A stretch of 64,000 nt of DNA from CATQHL01 sp965204655 (GTDB lineage Bacteria; Actinomycetota; Acidimicrobiia; Acidimicrobiales; CATQHL01), in contig OZ241998.1 of the NCBI GenBank assembly GCA_965204655.1, positions 1,240,001-1,304,000 on the forward strand, written 5' to 3'. The translations under genes were made by a program, and so were the position numbers. Under the pieces are notes generated by a model. That model was not told where the DNA came from, searched no databases, and saw nothing but the letters and a program-made list of their open reading frames with translations. This document shows positions 29,637-38,549 of the stretch, in pieces. Every line of letters begins with the position of its first letter. The first letter of the stretch is position 1.

Positions 29637-32450
29637 TTATTCCCACAACTCATCTTCTATCATTTCCGGAGCGTTTGCTAGCAATTTGGGCCAAGTGGCA
29701 GCTAGACCGTTGTAGACACTGGCTTCCTCGTTCCAGCCGTTGTCGTTCGCAATCTTGTGGAGGAGATAGGCGAGTTGGCGGGCGCGGTCGCATGTCTCTG
29801 CACTTGCCTCGCTGAGGCTCGCCAGCAACTCCGCCGCCTGCGACTCCGACACCTCCAGTCTCGCCGCTAGGTGCTGGAGCGCTTCCCAGACAACCAGCCT
29901 GGAGTCCCTGGTTGGATCCCAGTCGGGGTCTAGTTTGGAACGGGCGTAGAGGTGGAATTTTCCAGCCGTAGCTTTACCTATCCCAGCCTTGATTACACCC
30001 TCAACAGCAGTGTCCTTAGCCTTAGCAATGGACTCCGCGTCACCGAAGGAAGCGGCTTCGAAGCCGTACTGCGCATACCAAACTAGGGCAAAGCGGGTTT
30101 CAGCGTCGAACTCGGACGCCTCCCCGTGGAGGATTTCGTCTAACTCTTTGTTGATGATCGCTAAAGCGTCGCTCACTGGCATCGGCTCACCATTGGCTTC
30201 CACAACCCGGGCGTAACGGGAGAACACACTAATACCCGGGCCGATAGTGGACTGGGGCAGATCTACCGGCGCAATATTTCCAGACAACAGAACCTTCACA
30301 GCGCCTGGTAGTTCGTTCTGCAATGCAGCAACGAATTCACTTCGAGTGGCAAGCGGAGCAGTTTTGGGACGAGGTCGACAGGCTAAAACGATCGAAGAAG
30401 CCAAAGTATTGGAGCCTAAGGAGCGCTGGCGATTTGAGCTCTCTGTGCGCAGCGGCCAAGTAGCAGTGACCTGCAAACCAGCATCAACCACAGCTTGCAA
30501 GAAAGTGCTCCAACCCGTTGAGACCACTTCACCGTGCTTACTCGTTTCCGTAGCCTTATAAGCATAGTAGATAGTCGCGGGTACATTCTGATTCTGCTTG
30601 GCCACTACCTCGTGCATGAATTCAGCCATCCCCCCTTCAAAATATTCTCTCGCCTCCTCTTTGCTCTCATGCCGGCTCTTATCCGCAATTAGTTCTTCAG
30701 ACTTCGGAGTAAGGAGAGTCTTGCACTCCTCCGGCCAGACATCCGCCAAGTTCTGTTTAATCCACACGTAGAAAAAATCGGAAATACCCGCATAACCGAT
30801 GTTGTCGTAATAAGGGGGATCTGTTGAGATAATTACTCCAGAAGTATTTCTTACCAAGAAACGGGCGTCTGCTTGAGTTACACAAACCTCCGAAAAATTC
30901 GGAGGAGGCCATGCTTTTGATTTAAATGTACGCTCAAACCCATCTAGAACTACTTTCCAAGATCCTGACGAAGATCCTAAGGGGTTACCTTCTGCGAAAT
31001 CCCAAACCATTGCGATTGCCTGTTTGCTAAACAGATTTCTTGGGCACTGAGCAAGCGGCTCCCACCTACATAATGAATTACCCAAATCCGCTAGTTTATC
31101 TATTATTAGGGCCAAGTAAGTGACAACAGCATCTGCATAAGCTTGAACACCAGTTCCTCCATCCCGCAGACGGGTTTCGTCGTCTCGAAAACCGGCATCT
31201 TTGGCATCTACAACAATTTGCTTGCGAACTTCGTCTAATAAATCTGAGAATGTAACGAGCGCAGTTAGTTGACGGGTGGTGAACAACTGCCACCACTCTT
31301 CAAAACCGTATAGCTGGACCGTGAAACCCAACCCCTCCCCCGGAGGAGGCAGCCTGCCGGCAGGTTTCCACCCAACCGAGTCAACCTCTCTAGCCTGAAA
31401 AATCTCAAGACCATTCACCTGCGGCGACAGATAGACCCTTCCTTTATCCCCCTCAGCCACAACGGCAAGGAGATGCACTCCCATACGCCCTTCCTGCCCC
31501 TCGGCTTTGATGTACTCCAACGGAATCGCCGCACCGGTGGCGACACAAGTACCGTTGCCGCGCTTTACAACCGGCTTGAAAGAGCCACAACTACTACTAC
31601 CCCCCCCCCCCCCTAATCCGTAGTTGACCCTATAGTTGATAGTCTGAGTGGCACGGTCGATGACAGGCTCCACCCAAACCTCAGGCTTGTCTTTCTTCGC
31701 TTTCCGAAGTGTCCATGACTTAACCAGGGGCACATGTCCGTCCCAAGCAGGGTCAGGTGACCGCACCGTACGTGCCCAGATCCACGCAATCGGAGTCAAT
31801 TGCCTACCATCAGGGCCCGTGACGTCCGGGTACAGATGTCCAATCTTACGCTTGGCTTCGTCCTTCATCCAAGTGCCGTAAGCCTTGATATCGTCGGCCA
31901 GTCCCTGCCCCCTGTCCCAGGTAGTCATTTTGTTTCTTGCGTCTGGATGCACCGGAGGTTGCTTCGCAAAACGAGGGGGAATTTCCACCATCGCTTTGTT
32001 GAGCAAGACCGCCACCGGATTCAGATCACCAGCCACCACCTTGAGCCCCAGCCGTTGAGCCTCCAACGGGATTGACCCGCCGCCGGCAAACGGGTCTAGC
32101 ACCGTGGGCGGTTCACCCTCAAAACAACGCTCTATCTCCACTTTGGCTTCAGCCAGAACATCTGGGTTATTACTGTTCTCCCAGACAACTAGCCGCTCCA
32201 AGATCTTAAACAAACGCTCTCGTTCAGTCGCCTGAGCCTTCTCAGTTGTGAACCGCTCAGGGTGTGCCGAGGGATCGTCTACCAACGAAGCCCAGAGCAC
32301 CGCACGGCAAGCCGCCAACGGACGTCGAGCCCACCAAAGATGCAGAGCCGACGGATGCCCATGCCGAAGCGACTTCTCCCGCGCCGACGCCTTGTTGATC
32401 GCATCCAGCGGCAGAGCCACCTCAATCAACTTAGGCTTATAGGAGGGCAC
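29637..32450 (-). CDS. DUF1156 adenine-specific DNA methyltransferase, copy 1 (tract ON)
   Basis: A 937-residue protein beginning with the conserved DUF1156 block 'YKPKLIEVALPLDAINKAS' and 'HLWWARRPLAACRA'. Methyltransferase motif I is 'DPFAGGGS' (about 119) and motif IV 'STDPPYYDNIGYA' (about 545), so it should methylate adenine N6. Relatives occur in phage-defence clusters with DUF499, DUF3780 and PLD-helicase proteins; none of those partners is adjacent here. A G14 tract encodes five Gly at residues 280-284 and is in frame. A gain or loss of one G would truncate the protein there. The start is GTG 32450 with no strong Shine-Dalgarno. A close paralogue lies at 39906-42956. Confidence 0.9.
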   Translation of the reverse strand: MPSYKPKLIEVALPLDAINKASAREKSLRHGHPSALHLWWARRPLAACRAVLWASLVDDPSAHPERFTTEKAQATERERLFKILERLVVWENSNNPDVLAEAKVEIERCFEGEPPTVLDPFAGGGSIPLEAQRLGLKVVAGDLNPVAVLLNKAMVEIPPRFAKQPPVHPDARNKMTTWDRGQGLADDIKAYGTWMKDEAKRKIGHLYPDVTGPDGRQLTPIAWIWARTVRSPDPAWDGHVPLVKSWTLRKAKKDKPEVWVEPVIDRATQTINYRVNYGLGGGGGSSSCGSFKPVVKRGNGTCVATGAAIPLEYIKAEGQEGRMGVHLLAVVAEGDKGRVYLSPQVNGLEIFQAREVDSVGWKPAGRLPPPGEGLGFTVQLYGFEEWWQLFTTRQLTALVTFSDLLDEVRKQIVVDAKDAGFRDDETRLRDGGTGVQAYADAVVTYLALIIDKLADLGNSLCRWEPLAQCPRNLFSKQAIAMVWDFAEGNPLGSSSGSWKVVLDGFERTFKSKAWPPPNFSEVCVTQADARFLVRNTSGVIISTDPPYYDNIGYAGISDFFYVWIKQNLADVWPEECKTLLTPKSEELIADKSRHESKEEAREYFEGGMAEFMHEVVAKQNQNVPATIYYAYKATETSKHGEVVSTGWSTFLQAVVDAGLQVTATWPLRTESSNRQRSLGSNTLASSIVLACRPRPKTAPLATRSEFVAALQNELPGAVKVLLSGNIAPVDLPQSTIGPGISVFSRYARVVEANGEPMPVSDALAIINKELDEILHGEASEFDAETRFALVWYAQYGFEAASFGDAESIAKAKDTAVEGVIKAGIGKATAGKFHLYARSKLDPDWDPTRDSRLVVWEALQHLAARLEVSESQAAELLASLSEASAETCDRARQLAYLLHKIANDNGWNEEASVYNGLAATWPKLLANAPEMIEDELWE
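31600..31613. repeat. Poly-C (14) tract inside methyltransferase copy 1
   Basis: Fourteen C on the plus strand, read as Gly codons just after 'NYRVNYGL' and before a Ser run. The protein is open in the present length. The homologous site in the paralogue carries an 18-base tract. Confidence 0.95.
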
Positions 32451-33051
32451 GGGGGCAAAGGGCGGGGGCTAGAGGCGGTTGCTCAGGAGGGAGAAGAGGG
32501 GCTGGAATGGAGGGGGAAGGGGGGGGGGCTAAATAGAAGGGGGGGGGGGGGGCTAAATGGAGGGGGCTAAGTCGGGGGATTTCGCTTGGGGGCGGGTTGT
32601 GGGGGTCTTGCTAGATGGCCTTGCTTAGGAACTAGTGCGAACGGGGGGTGAGCGACTGAGGCGGGCTAAGTCATCGGATCTTGCTTGGGAGCGAGTTCTG
32701 GGCGCTCGGGAATAATGCGGGAGGAGCGTCAGTTTATCCTTGCTGTTGCTTCCTGCACGCAGGGAACTGAGAGAGAGCCAAATTCCCCCATCTCCTGCTC
32801 AAGTTGGTCAGGCCACTCAAGCGTGATGGCTGGAACGCTCGCCGCCGGCACGAGCCGCCGGCACTATATGGCCGCCACCCCGCATCTCTTGGTCAAGTTG
32901 CTCAGACCACTCAAGCGTGGTGCGCCCGCCACACTAGCAGCGTCAAGCCGAGTTCAGTTTAGGACTATTATTTGATTAGTTTATTTTCAAATAATTTAAG
33001 TATTATTTGTGTTTCCTATCATTGTCACACCCCTATGATAGTTTTCACATC
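32451..33051. other. Gene-free 600 bp with poly-G tracts and small repeats
   Basis: No convincing gene. Upstream of methyltransferase copy 1 it contains two G tracts (listed separately). It also holds a pair of segments around 'ggctaagtc' and 'gcttgggngcgngtt' (about 32564 and 32663), and a pair around 'tcaagttg' and 'ccactcaagcgtg' (about 32799 and 32893). The last 90 bases become very AT-rich and form the leader of the first HNH-like reading frame. Confidence 0.6.
32519..32552. repeat. Two poly-G tracts (10 and 14) upstream of methyltransferase copy 1
   Basis: G10 at 32519-32528 and G14 at 32539-32552, separated by 'ctaaatagaa'. They lie 69-102 bases upstream of the GTG start at 32450. In promoters such tracts can alter spacing and transcription; here no promoter could be placed, so the effect is conjecture. 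Confidence 0.85.
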
Positions 33052-34263
33052 ATGAAAAAAATGCTCCTCACCAGGGACACGAGCAGCAACCCAAGAATCC
33101 CGCGGTCGGCGACGCTAGCCGCAAGGGGCTCCATCGGAAGCTATATGCGGAAATTCGTGCGGGTGTATCCGGATCGCTTCGCTGAGAGCAAACGACGCTC
33201 TAACGGAAACCGGGTGCTGCGGAAATTCGTGCGGCTTCTGTCAGTTCGGGCGGATAACCGGCTCCAACGGAAGCCGGAAACCACAAGCCTCAGACAAGGA
33301 CTCAAGGAGGCCGCGAGCGGCACCATCAACGTCATGCACCGCGACTACGGGTGGCGGCCACATAGACAAGGCTTCAAGGGCAGACCTGTCAAACGAGGCG
33401 ATCTGCGGCGTGCTGACTACGGGTGGCGGCCGCATAGACAAGGCTTCAAGGGGGTCACGAGCGGCACCGAACACGAGGCTCTAACGGAAGCCGAAAGCTG
33501 TAAATCGCAGACAGGTGCTCAAGCTGTTTCGCTCTGCCAACGCCGGGTGGTCGAACTCGACCGACGAATGGACGAGAGTGGGCTATCCACTCAAGCTGCT
33601 TCGCTCTGCCGACACCAGGCGGGGGTAGCGGAAGCTGGAATCTGCAAGTCGCAGACCGCTACGGCTAGGGCGTCCGTGTCGGTCGCTGGCACGCTGTCCG
33701 TTGGATTTGCCGTCCGTCTTGGACTAGGTCTACGGCTAGGGCATCCGCACCCTGCTCTGGCACGTAGGCAGGAATTGCGCAGCGTCCTGGGCAGGCTAGG
33801 TCTACGACTAGGGAGTCCGTATCCGTATCCTTCGCTGGCACGCACTGGCCGGGGAGTTTGTAGCGCCCGCCGCTGCCATCTACAACTAGTTCGGCCTCCG
33901 GTCCATAGGAACCTGCGAGGCCGGGGAGCTTGTAGCGCCCGCCGCTGCCATCTACAACTAGGGCGTCCGTATCCGTATCCTTCGCTGGCACGGCTCCAAC
34001 AGAAGCCGGAAGTTGCAAGCTGCAGGCTGCTCCCGACGATTGTGCGGTCAACCGACGAGTCGCATCAATGGGCGGAGCGTCCCAATGTTCCATTGTTGCT
34101 CCGAGCAAGCAATGCGAAGACCGCACGCTTGGTCGCATCAATGCGCCGAGCGTCCCAATGTTCCATTTCAGAATTATTTGTTATTCCATCATTTCAGCTT
34201 ATTATAGTGATATCCATATTATTCTATCGTTGTCATACCCCTATGGTACTCTTGATATCATGA
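33052..34263 (+). CDS. Repeat-built reading frame, degenerate first copy of the HNH 5' region
   Basis: From ATG 33052 a continuous 403-residue frame opens with 'MKKMLLTRD', similar to the start of the HNH gene at 35072. The rest consists almost entirely of Arg-rich segments duplicated 24 residues apart (for example 'RKFVR', 'DYGWRPHRQGF', 'SLCRHQ/SLCQRR'). Because 72 is a multiple of three, the frame survives duplication. It ends in the ATGA that starts the next copy. No known domain is present. It is probably a decayed or accreted relic rather than a working protein, though expression cannot be excluded. Confidence 0.4.
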   Translation: MKKMLLTRDTSSNPRIPRSATLAARGSIGSYMRKFVRVYPDRFAESKRRSNGNRVLRKFVRLLSVRADNRLQRKPETTSLRQGLKEAASGTINVMHRDYGWRPHRQGFKGRPVKRGDLRRADYGWRPHRQGFKGVTSGTEHEALTEAESCKSQTGAQAVSLCQRRVVELDRRMDESGLSTQAASLCRHQAGVAEAGICKSQTATARASVSVAGTLSVGFAVRLGLGLRLGHPHPALARRQELRSVLGRLGLRLGSPYPYPSLARTGRGVCSARRCHLQLVRPPVHRNLRGRGACSARRCHLQLGRPYPYPSLARLQQKPEVASCRLLPTIVRSTDESHQWAERPNVPLLLRASNAKTARLVASMRRASQCSISELFVIPSFQLIIVISILFYRCHTPMVLLIS

Positions 34264-34310
34264 AGAAAATTGCTTCTCACCAGGGAAAGCACCTTCTGCC
34301 CGATAATTCG
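34150..34310. repeat. HNH-gene leader repeat, second copy
   Basis: About 160 bases that match 34961-35122, from 'gcgtcccaatgtt' through an AT-rich block and 'cacccctatgatactcttga'-like sequence into the codons for 'MKKIASHQ'. A more diverged first copy runs from about 33020 to 33075. It contains the start codon and presumably the promoter of the reading frame that follows. Confidence 0.85.
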
Positions 34311-35075
34311 GCAGGCGGCGCTGGGGCAGCAGGCCGATCCAACGTGGGCGACGCGGCGCAGGCGCAAGCGCAAGCAGACCAAGCCACCGCAGGCGGCGCT
34401 GGGGCGGCAGGCATCGCTCTCGCCGCAGGCGGCGCAGGGGTCGCAAGCCGATCCAATGTGGGAGACGAGGCGAAGGCGCAAGCAGATCAAGCCGCAGCAG
34501 GCGGCGCTGATGTCGCAAGCCGGTTCAACGTGGACGGCGCGGCGCAGGCGCAAGAAGAGGAGCGTGCTGGCTTTCCTGAGGGTTCGCATTCCGGCTCCAA
34601 CGCTGGCGACGCTGCGAAGGTGCAAGCAGGTCTAGTCGCCGTAGGGGGCGCTGGGGGCGCAAGTCGCTCGAACGGAGATGGCGAACTCGTTCACGGGGTT
34701 CATGTTCACGCTGCAGGCGGCGGAGGGGTCGCAAGCCGGTTCAATGTGGGAGGCGCGGCGCAGGCGCAAGAAAATCAAGTCGCGGCAGGTGGCGTTGGGG
34801 TCGCAGGCGGCTTCAATGTGGGCGGCGCGGCGCAGGCGGAAGTACGCCTAGGGCTTCCGTGTCCTGTTCTGGCACGGCTCCAACGGAAGCTGGAAGTTGT
34901 AAATCGCAGGCGGTTCCTGACGGTTGTGCGGTCAAGCGGCGAGCCGCATCAATGGGCGGAGCGTCCCAATGTTCTATTTCAGGATTTTTTGTTTATTCTA
35001 ATATTTCAGTCTATTAGAGTAAGATCCATATTATTTTGTCGTTGTCACACCCCTATGATACTCTTGACATCATGA
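34260..35075 (+). CDS. 24-residue-repeat protein, second copy of the HNH 5' region
   Basis: A 271-residue frame starting 'MKKIASHQGKHLLPD', nearly identical to the start of the HNH endonuclease. Residues about 18-200 are tandem 24-residue units of the type 'AGGAGVASRFNVGG' plus 'AAQAQADQVA', with period breaks where 12 or 26 residues occur. The C terminus drifts into sequence similar to the end of the preceding copy. It lacks DUF222 and HNH domains, so it is a truncated, repeat-expanded copy. Its stop overlaps the ATG of the full HNH gene (ATGA at 35072-35075). Confidence 0.45.
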   Translation: MKKIASHQGKHLLPDNSAGGAGAAGRSNVGDAAQAQAQADQATAGGAGAAGIALAAGGAGVASRSNVGDEAKAQADQAAAGGADVASRFNVDGAAQAQEEERAGFPEGSHSGSNAGDAAKVQAGLVAVGGAGGASRSNGDGELVHGVHVHAAGGGGVASRFNVGGAAQAQENQVAAGGVGVAGGFNVGGAAQAEVRLGLPCPVLARLQRKLEVVNRRRFLTVVRSSGEPHQWAERPNVLFQDFLFILIFQSIRVRSILFCRCHTPMILLTS

Positions 35076-35122
35076 AGAAAATTGCTTCTCACCAGGAAAA
35101 GCACCTTCTGCCCGATACCGCG
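34961..35122. repeat. HNH-gene leader repeat, third copy (functional gene)
   Basis: This copy precedes and includes the start of the complete HNH gene. The shared region spans an AT-rich stretch with 'atccatattattttgtcg' and the first 15 codons. The three copies explain why three open frames begin with the same peptide. Confidence 0.85.
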
Positions 35123-38107
35123 GCAGGCGACGCCGGGGCGGCAGGCGACGCTGGGGTCGCAGGCGACGCAGGGGCGGCAGGCAGCGCAGGGGTCGCAGGC
35201 GACGCAGGGGCGGCAGGCAGCGCAGGGGTCGCAGGCAGCGCAGGGGTCGCAGGCGGCTTCAAGGGAATCTGCGAGCCGCGGAACGGCAGGGGGAGCCTGT
35301 TGGGTGAGAGCGATCTGAGGCAGGGGCGCTCGAATGGAAGTTACGAGCCGCGGAACGATGGGGTTGCTCGTGGTGCTGTTCTAGCAGACTCGCCTGACTC
35401 CAACGGAAGTCGCGAACCGCTAAAGGACGGGGAAGGGTTGGCGCACTGCGATAGCGGGCGTAGGGGTGTGGGGGCTTTCGCTCGTGTGCGTGGTGTGGAG
35501 GCGGCGGAGTTGGCTTTGGAGGCTCTCGGGCGGGTGTCTGCTGAGGAAATGGCGGTTGGTGAACTAGAGGAGTTGTCGGCGACCCTCGGTCGTATACGCA
35601 CGCGGACGTCTGACTTGCTGCGGGCGGTGGCGTCGGTCGCCGCCCGGGACAACAAGAGCGTTGACGCCGTCCGCCTGCTCGGGGGGCGCGCCGGGCTCGC
35701 CAACCGGGAAGTCCGCCGGATGAAGCGCGTGGCCGAACGGTTAGAGGAAATGCCGAACACGACAGAGCGGCTCCGGTCGGCGTCAATCACCTTCGAACAC
35801 GCCGCCGCGCTCGCCGACGCCGCAGCCGAATGCGGAGCAAAAACAGTAGACAACGACCCGCGGCTGCTGGAACTAGCCGAAAAAGTCCCAATCGACCAAT
35901 ACTTCAAAGAAACTCGCTCCTTCGCAGGCAAGCACGCCCCAGACCGCGGGAAAGCCCGCCTCAACTGGCAGCGCAAACGCCGCCAGGCTTCGCTTTACAC
36001 AGAAGAAAGCACCGGAATGGGAGTGCTGCGCGCACTCTTCGACCCCATATCCTTCAACCTCCTGCGCCAAACCGTTGACCGACACACCGACGCCCTCTGG
36101 CGCAAAGACGGCGGCCGAGAAGGCCGACCTGAAACCCTCCGCACCCCCCAACAACGCATCTGCGACGCAATCTACGAACTACTAACAGGCAAACCCGCCC
36201 CAGCCCACAAACCAAAAAAACAAGAAAAAACGCAACAAACAGCCGAGACTTCCGAGAGGACGACCCCGCCACCTAAGAATAAGCCAACGAAACAGGAGAG
36301 AACACACCAGAGAGGCCAACAAGAGGAAGCCAAACGGGCAGAAGAGCCAGCACCAACCTTCCCAACGAAAGAACAAGAGGACACACAACAGAGCGGCGAA
36401 CAAGGAGGGCTGCAATGGGCAGAGGAGACGCCCCCAACCCGCCCGGCGAAAGAACACGACACGGGACAGCAGCCAAGAAGTTCCGACCAGACCCGCCGTC
36501 AACACGGGCGTCCTCGCCCGAAAGAACAGAACGCCGGGGCTCAAGCAGCGACGGACGGGACGACGACCGACCCGGCACCGCCCCCGAATAGGCCAAAAGA
36601 ACAAGAGAGAACACATCAGACAAGGGAACAAGGAGGGCTGCAATGGACAGAGGAGACGCCCCCAACCCGCCCGCCGAAGGAACAGAACACAGGGCAGCAA
36701 CCAGGAACTCCGACGCAGGTTCACCGCCCGGAACAAGCGCCAACACACCAGACAGAAGAACCGTCTGCGGATCGGGCGGGGAAGCCAGCCTCAATCCAGT
36801 CGCCGGACGCAAGCGACACTGGAAGCAAGGACGTCCGGAACAACAAGGCGACAGACGACGGCATCACCGAAGACACGCACCTAGCCGCCGACGATACCGG
36901 GTGGTTTAAGGCGAAGAACGCCTCCCAACTCATAGTGGTGGCCGACATCGGAATCCTCGACGGCACCAACCCCCACGGGCGATGCGAAATCCTAGGAACA
37001 GGCCCCGTGCCCCCGGACATTCTCCAAGAACTCAGCCCAGACACCGAACTAGCATCAATAATCTTCGCAGGCGACGGCCAGCCCCTCTGGCTCGGGCGCA
37101 GCAGACGGCTAGCCAACAACCACCAACGCCTAGCCGTCGCAGCACGCGACGGCGGCTGCGTCCTCTGCGGCGCGCCAATGCACCTATGCGAAATCCACCA
37201 CATCAAAGAATGGAACACCAGCGAAGGCCTCACCGACATAGAAAACCTCGCAGCCATCTGCGGACACCACCACCGATGGCTGCACAACAACAACCAACAA
37301 CTCATCCACTCCCCCGACAACGGAGGCTGGACCACCAAACCACCCCCACCCAAACAACCACCACCCCAGCGCCCCCCACCCAAACACCCACCGGGAAGCC
37401 CTACACACAACCAACCCAAATCCCACCAGACGCCACACCAACCGCAGCCAGCCGAACGAGCGGGCCGACGAAACTCGGTCAACGGTCAAGACGACACTAG
37501 TCCGCCACCCAAACACTCACCGGGAAGCCCTACACACAACCAACCGACACACAACAGACCCAGATCCCACCGGCCGCTACACCAACGGCCGCCAGCCGAA
37601 CGAGCGGGCCGACGAAACTCGGTCAGCGCTCAAGACGGCGCTGGGCCACAACCCGAACATCCACCGGGAAGCCCTACACACAACCAACCCAAATCCCACC
37701 AGACGCCACACCAACCGTCGCCAGCCGAACACTCACCAGCCGAATGGGCGACCCGCCGAAACTCGGGCGACGGTCACGACAACGCTGGGCCGCCAGCCGA
37801 ACACTCACCGACCGGACAGGCGACGAATCAAATGTCTCCGATGCGTGATGGCCATGGCGGAGTCTCGTCCTTGGCCGGACTCTACTCCGCTTCGACGAAT
37901 CAAATGTCTCCGGTGCGTGATGGCCATGGGGAAACACCACCCAAACAGGCGACGCCCGAACAGTTGACGAGCACCTCCAGCCACGTCCGCCACACGGAGC
38001 AGAAGTCAACGCAACCTCGCAACTCTCAAACGCTAGAAAAGCAACGCCCTCCTCCGGTCCAACGCCCCCCTCCGGTCCGCCGCCGCGAAAGCGCTGACAC
38101 GGCATAG
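35072..38107 (+). CDS. DUF222/HNH endonuclease (13E12 type) with long disordered linkers
   Basis: A 1011-residue protein. Residues 15-70 are a Gly/Ala repeat (GDAGAA, GSAGVA). Residues about 130-360 are the DUF222 helical domain. Residues about 370-600 are a Pro/Gln/Glu/Thr-rich linker with repeated 'EQGGLQW' and 'EETPPTRP'. The HNH nuclease is at about 690-745: 'CVLCGAPMHLCEIHHI' and 'NLAAICGHHHRWLH', with the zinc Cys pairs and catalytic His. The remaining 260 residues are Pro/His-rich repeats at 24- and 48-residue pitch. Family members are abundant actinobacterial repeats whose biological role is unclear; a DNA nicking or homing function is likely. ATG 35072 is chosen from the repeated leader. 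Confidence 0.85.
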   Translation: MKKIASHQEKHLLPDTAAGDAGAAGDAGVAGDAGAAGSAGVAGDAGAAGSAGVAGSAGVAGGFKGICEPRNGRGSLLGESDLRQGRSNGSYEPRNDGVARGAVLADSPDSNGSREPLKDGEGLAHCDSGRRGVGAFARVRGVEAAELALEALGRVSAEEMAVGELEELSATLGRIRTRTSDLLRAVASVAARDNKSVDAVRLLGGRAGLANREVRRMKRVAERLEEMPNTTERLRSASITFEHAAALADAAAECGAKTVDNDPRLLELAEKVPIDQYFKETRSFAGKHAPDRGKARLNWQRKRRQASLYTEESTGMGVLRALFDPISFNLLRQTVDRHTDALWRKDGGREGRPETLRTPQQRICDAIYELLTGKPAPAHKPKKQEKTQQTAETSERTTPPPKNKPTKQERTHQRGQQEEAKRAEEPAPTFPTKEQEDTQQSGEQGGLQWAEETPPTRPAKEHDTGQQPRSSDQTRRQHGRPRPKEQNAGAQAATDGTTTDPAPPPNRPKEQERTHQTREQGGLQWTEETPPTRPPKEQNTGQQPGTPTQVHRPEQAPTHQTEEPSADRAGKPASIQSPDASDTGSKDVRNNKATDDGITEDTHLAADDTGWFKAKNASQLIVVADIGILDGTNPHGRCEILGTGPVPPDILQELSPDTELASIIFAGDGQPLWLGRSRRLANNHQRLAVAARDGGCVLCGAPMHLCEIHHIKEWNTSEGLTDIENLAAICGHHHRWLHNNNQQLIHSPDNGGWTTKPPPPKQPPPQRPPPKHPPGSPTHNQPKSHQTPHQPQPAERAGRRNSVNGQDDTSPPPKHSPGSPTHNQPTHNRPRSHRPLHQRPPAERAGRRNSVSAQDGAGPQPEHPPGSPTHNQPKSHQTPHQPSPAEHSPAEWATRRNSGDGHDNAGPPAEHSPTGQATNQMSPMRDGHGGVSSLAGLYSASTNQMSPVRDGHGETPPKQATPEQLTSTSSHVRHTEQKSTQPRNSQTLEKQRPPPVQRPPPVRRRESADTA

Positions 38108-38135
38108 GGAAACCCCGGCGTACACAGTCTGCGCC

Positions 38136-38242
38136 GGGGAGCGCTACCAGCACTCAACCGAACGCTGCGTGCCTGCGCCTCTCCCTCCGACTATCCGATA
38201 AGTGTGGGGGAGCGCTACCAGCACTCAACCGAACGCTGCGTG
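38136..38242. repeat. 36-bp direct repeat pair at 71-bp pitch
   Basis: Identical 36-base copies at 38136-38171 and 38207-38242, starting 'ggggagcgctaccagcactc', with a 35-base unrelated spacer. Geometry is repeat-spacer-repeat. The pair lies in the 442-base gene-free stretch 38108-38549. Confidence 0.9.
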
Positions 38243-38401
38243 GGAAGAACCCCTTTTACTCACCCAACGCCCCCGGTGCGGCACCTCTTGGCGCACCAGA
38301 CAAACGAGGCATAGGAAAACCCCCTACTTACCCCAGCGCAGTCGGCCGAAAAATTCAGGAGACTCTCGTGCAAGCGCTGTGGGGGGGCCGCGTTGAATTG
38401 G

Positions 38402-38505
38402 GCGAACGGACACGGGCGGATTGGAGGGAGATGCATGCGTACCCTCGTGAAAGGTTCGGCGAACGTCGTAGTGCGAACGGACACGGGCGGATTGGAGGGA
38501 GATGC
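38402..38505. repeat. 33-bp direct repeat pair at 71-bp pitch
   Basis: Identical copies at 38402-38434 and 38473-38505, starting 'gcgaacggacacgggcggat', with a 38-base spacer. The sequence is unrelated to the pair just upstream, yet the pitch is the same. It ends 44 bases before the Mrr-like gene. Confidence 0.9.
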
Positions 38506-38549
38506 CACCCTGGGGAAGCAGATGTTCTCAGAACAACTAGCCTAAGAGT

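Noticed and set aside
38136..38505. Mini-CRISPR arrays (repeat-spacer-repeat)
   Set aside because: Geometry fits, but each pair has a different repeat sequence and similar pairs occur inside coding genes. I report the pitch as a pattern without calling CRISPR.
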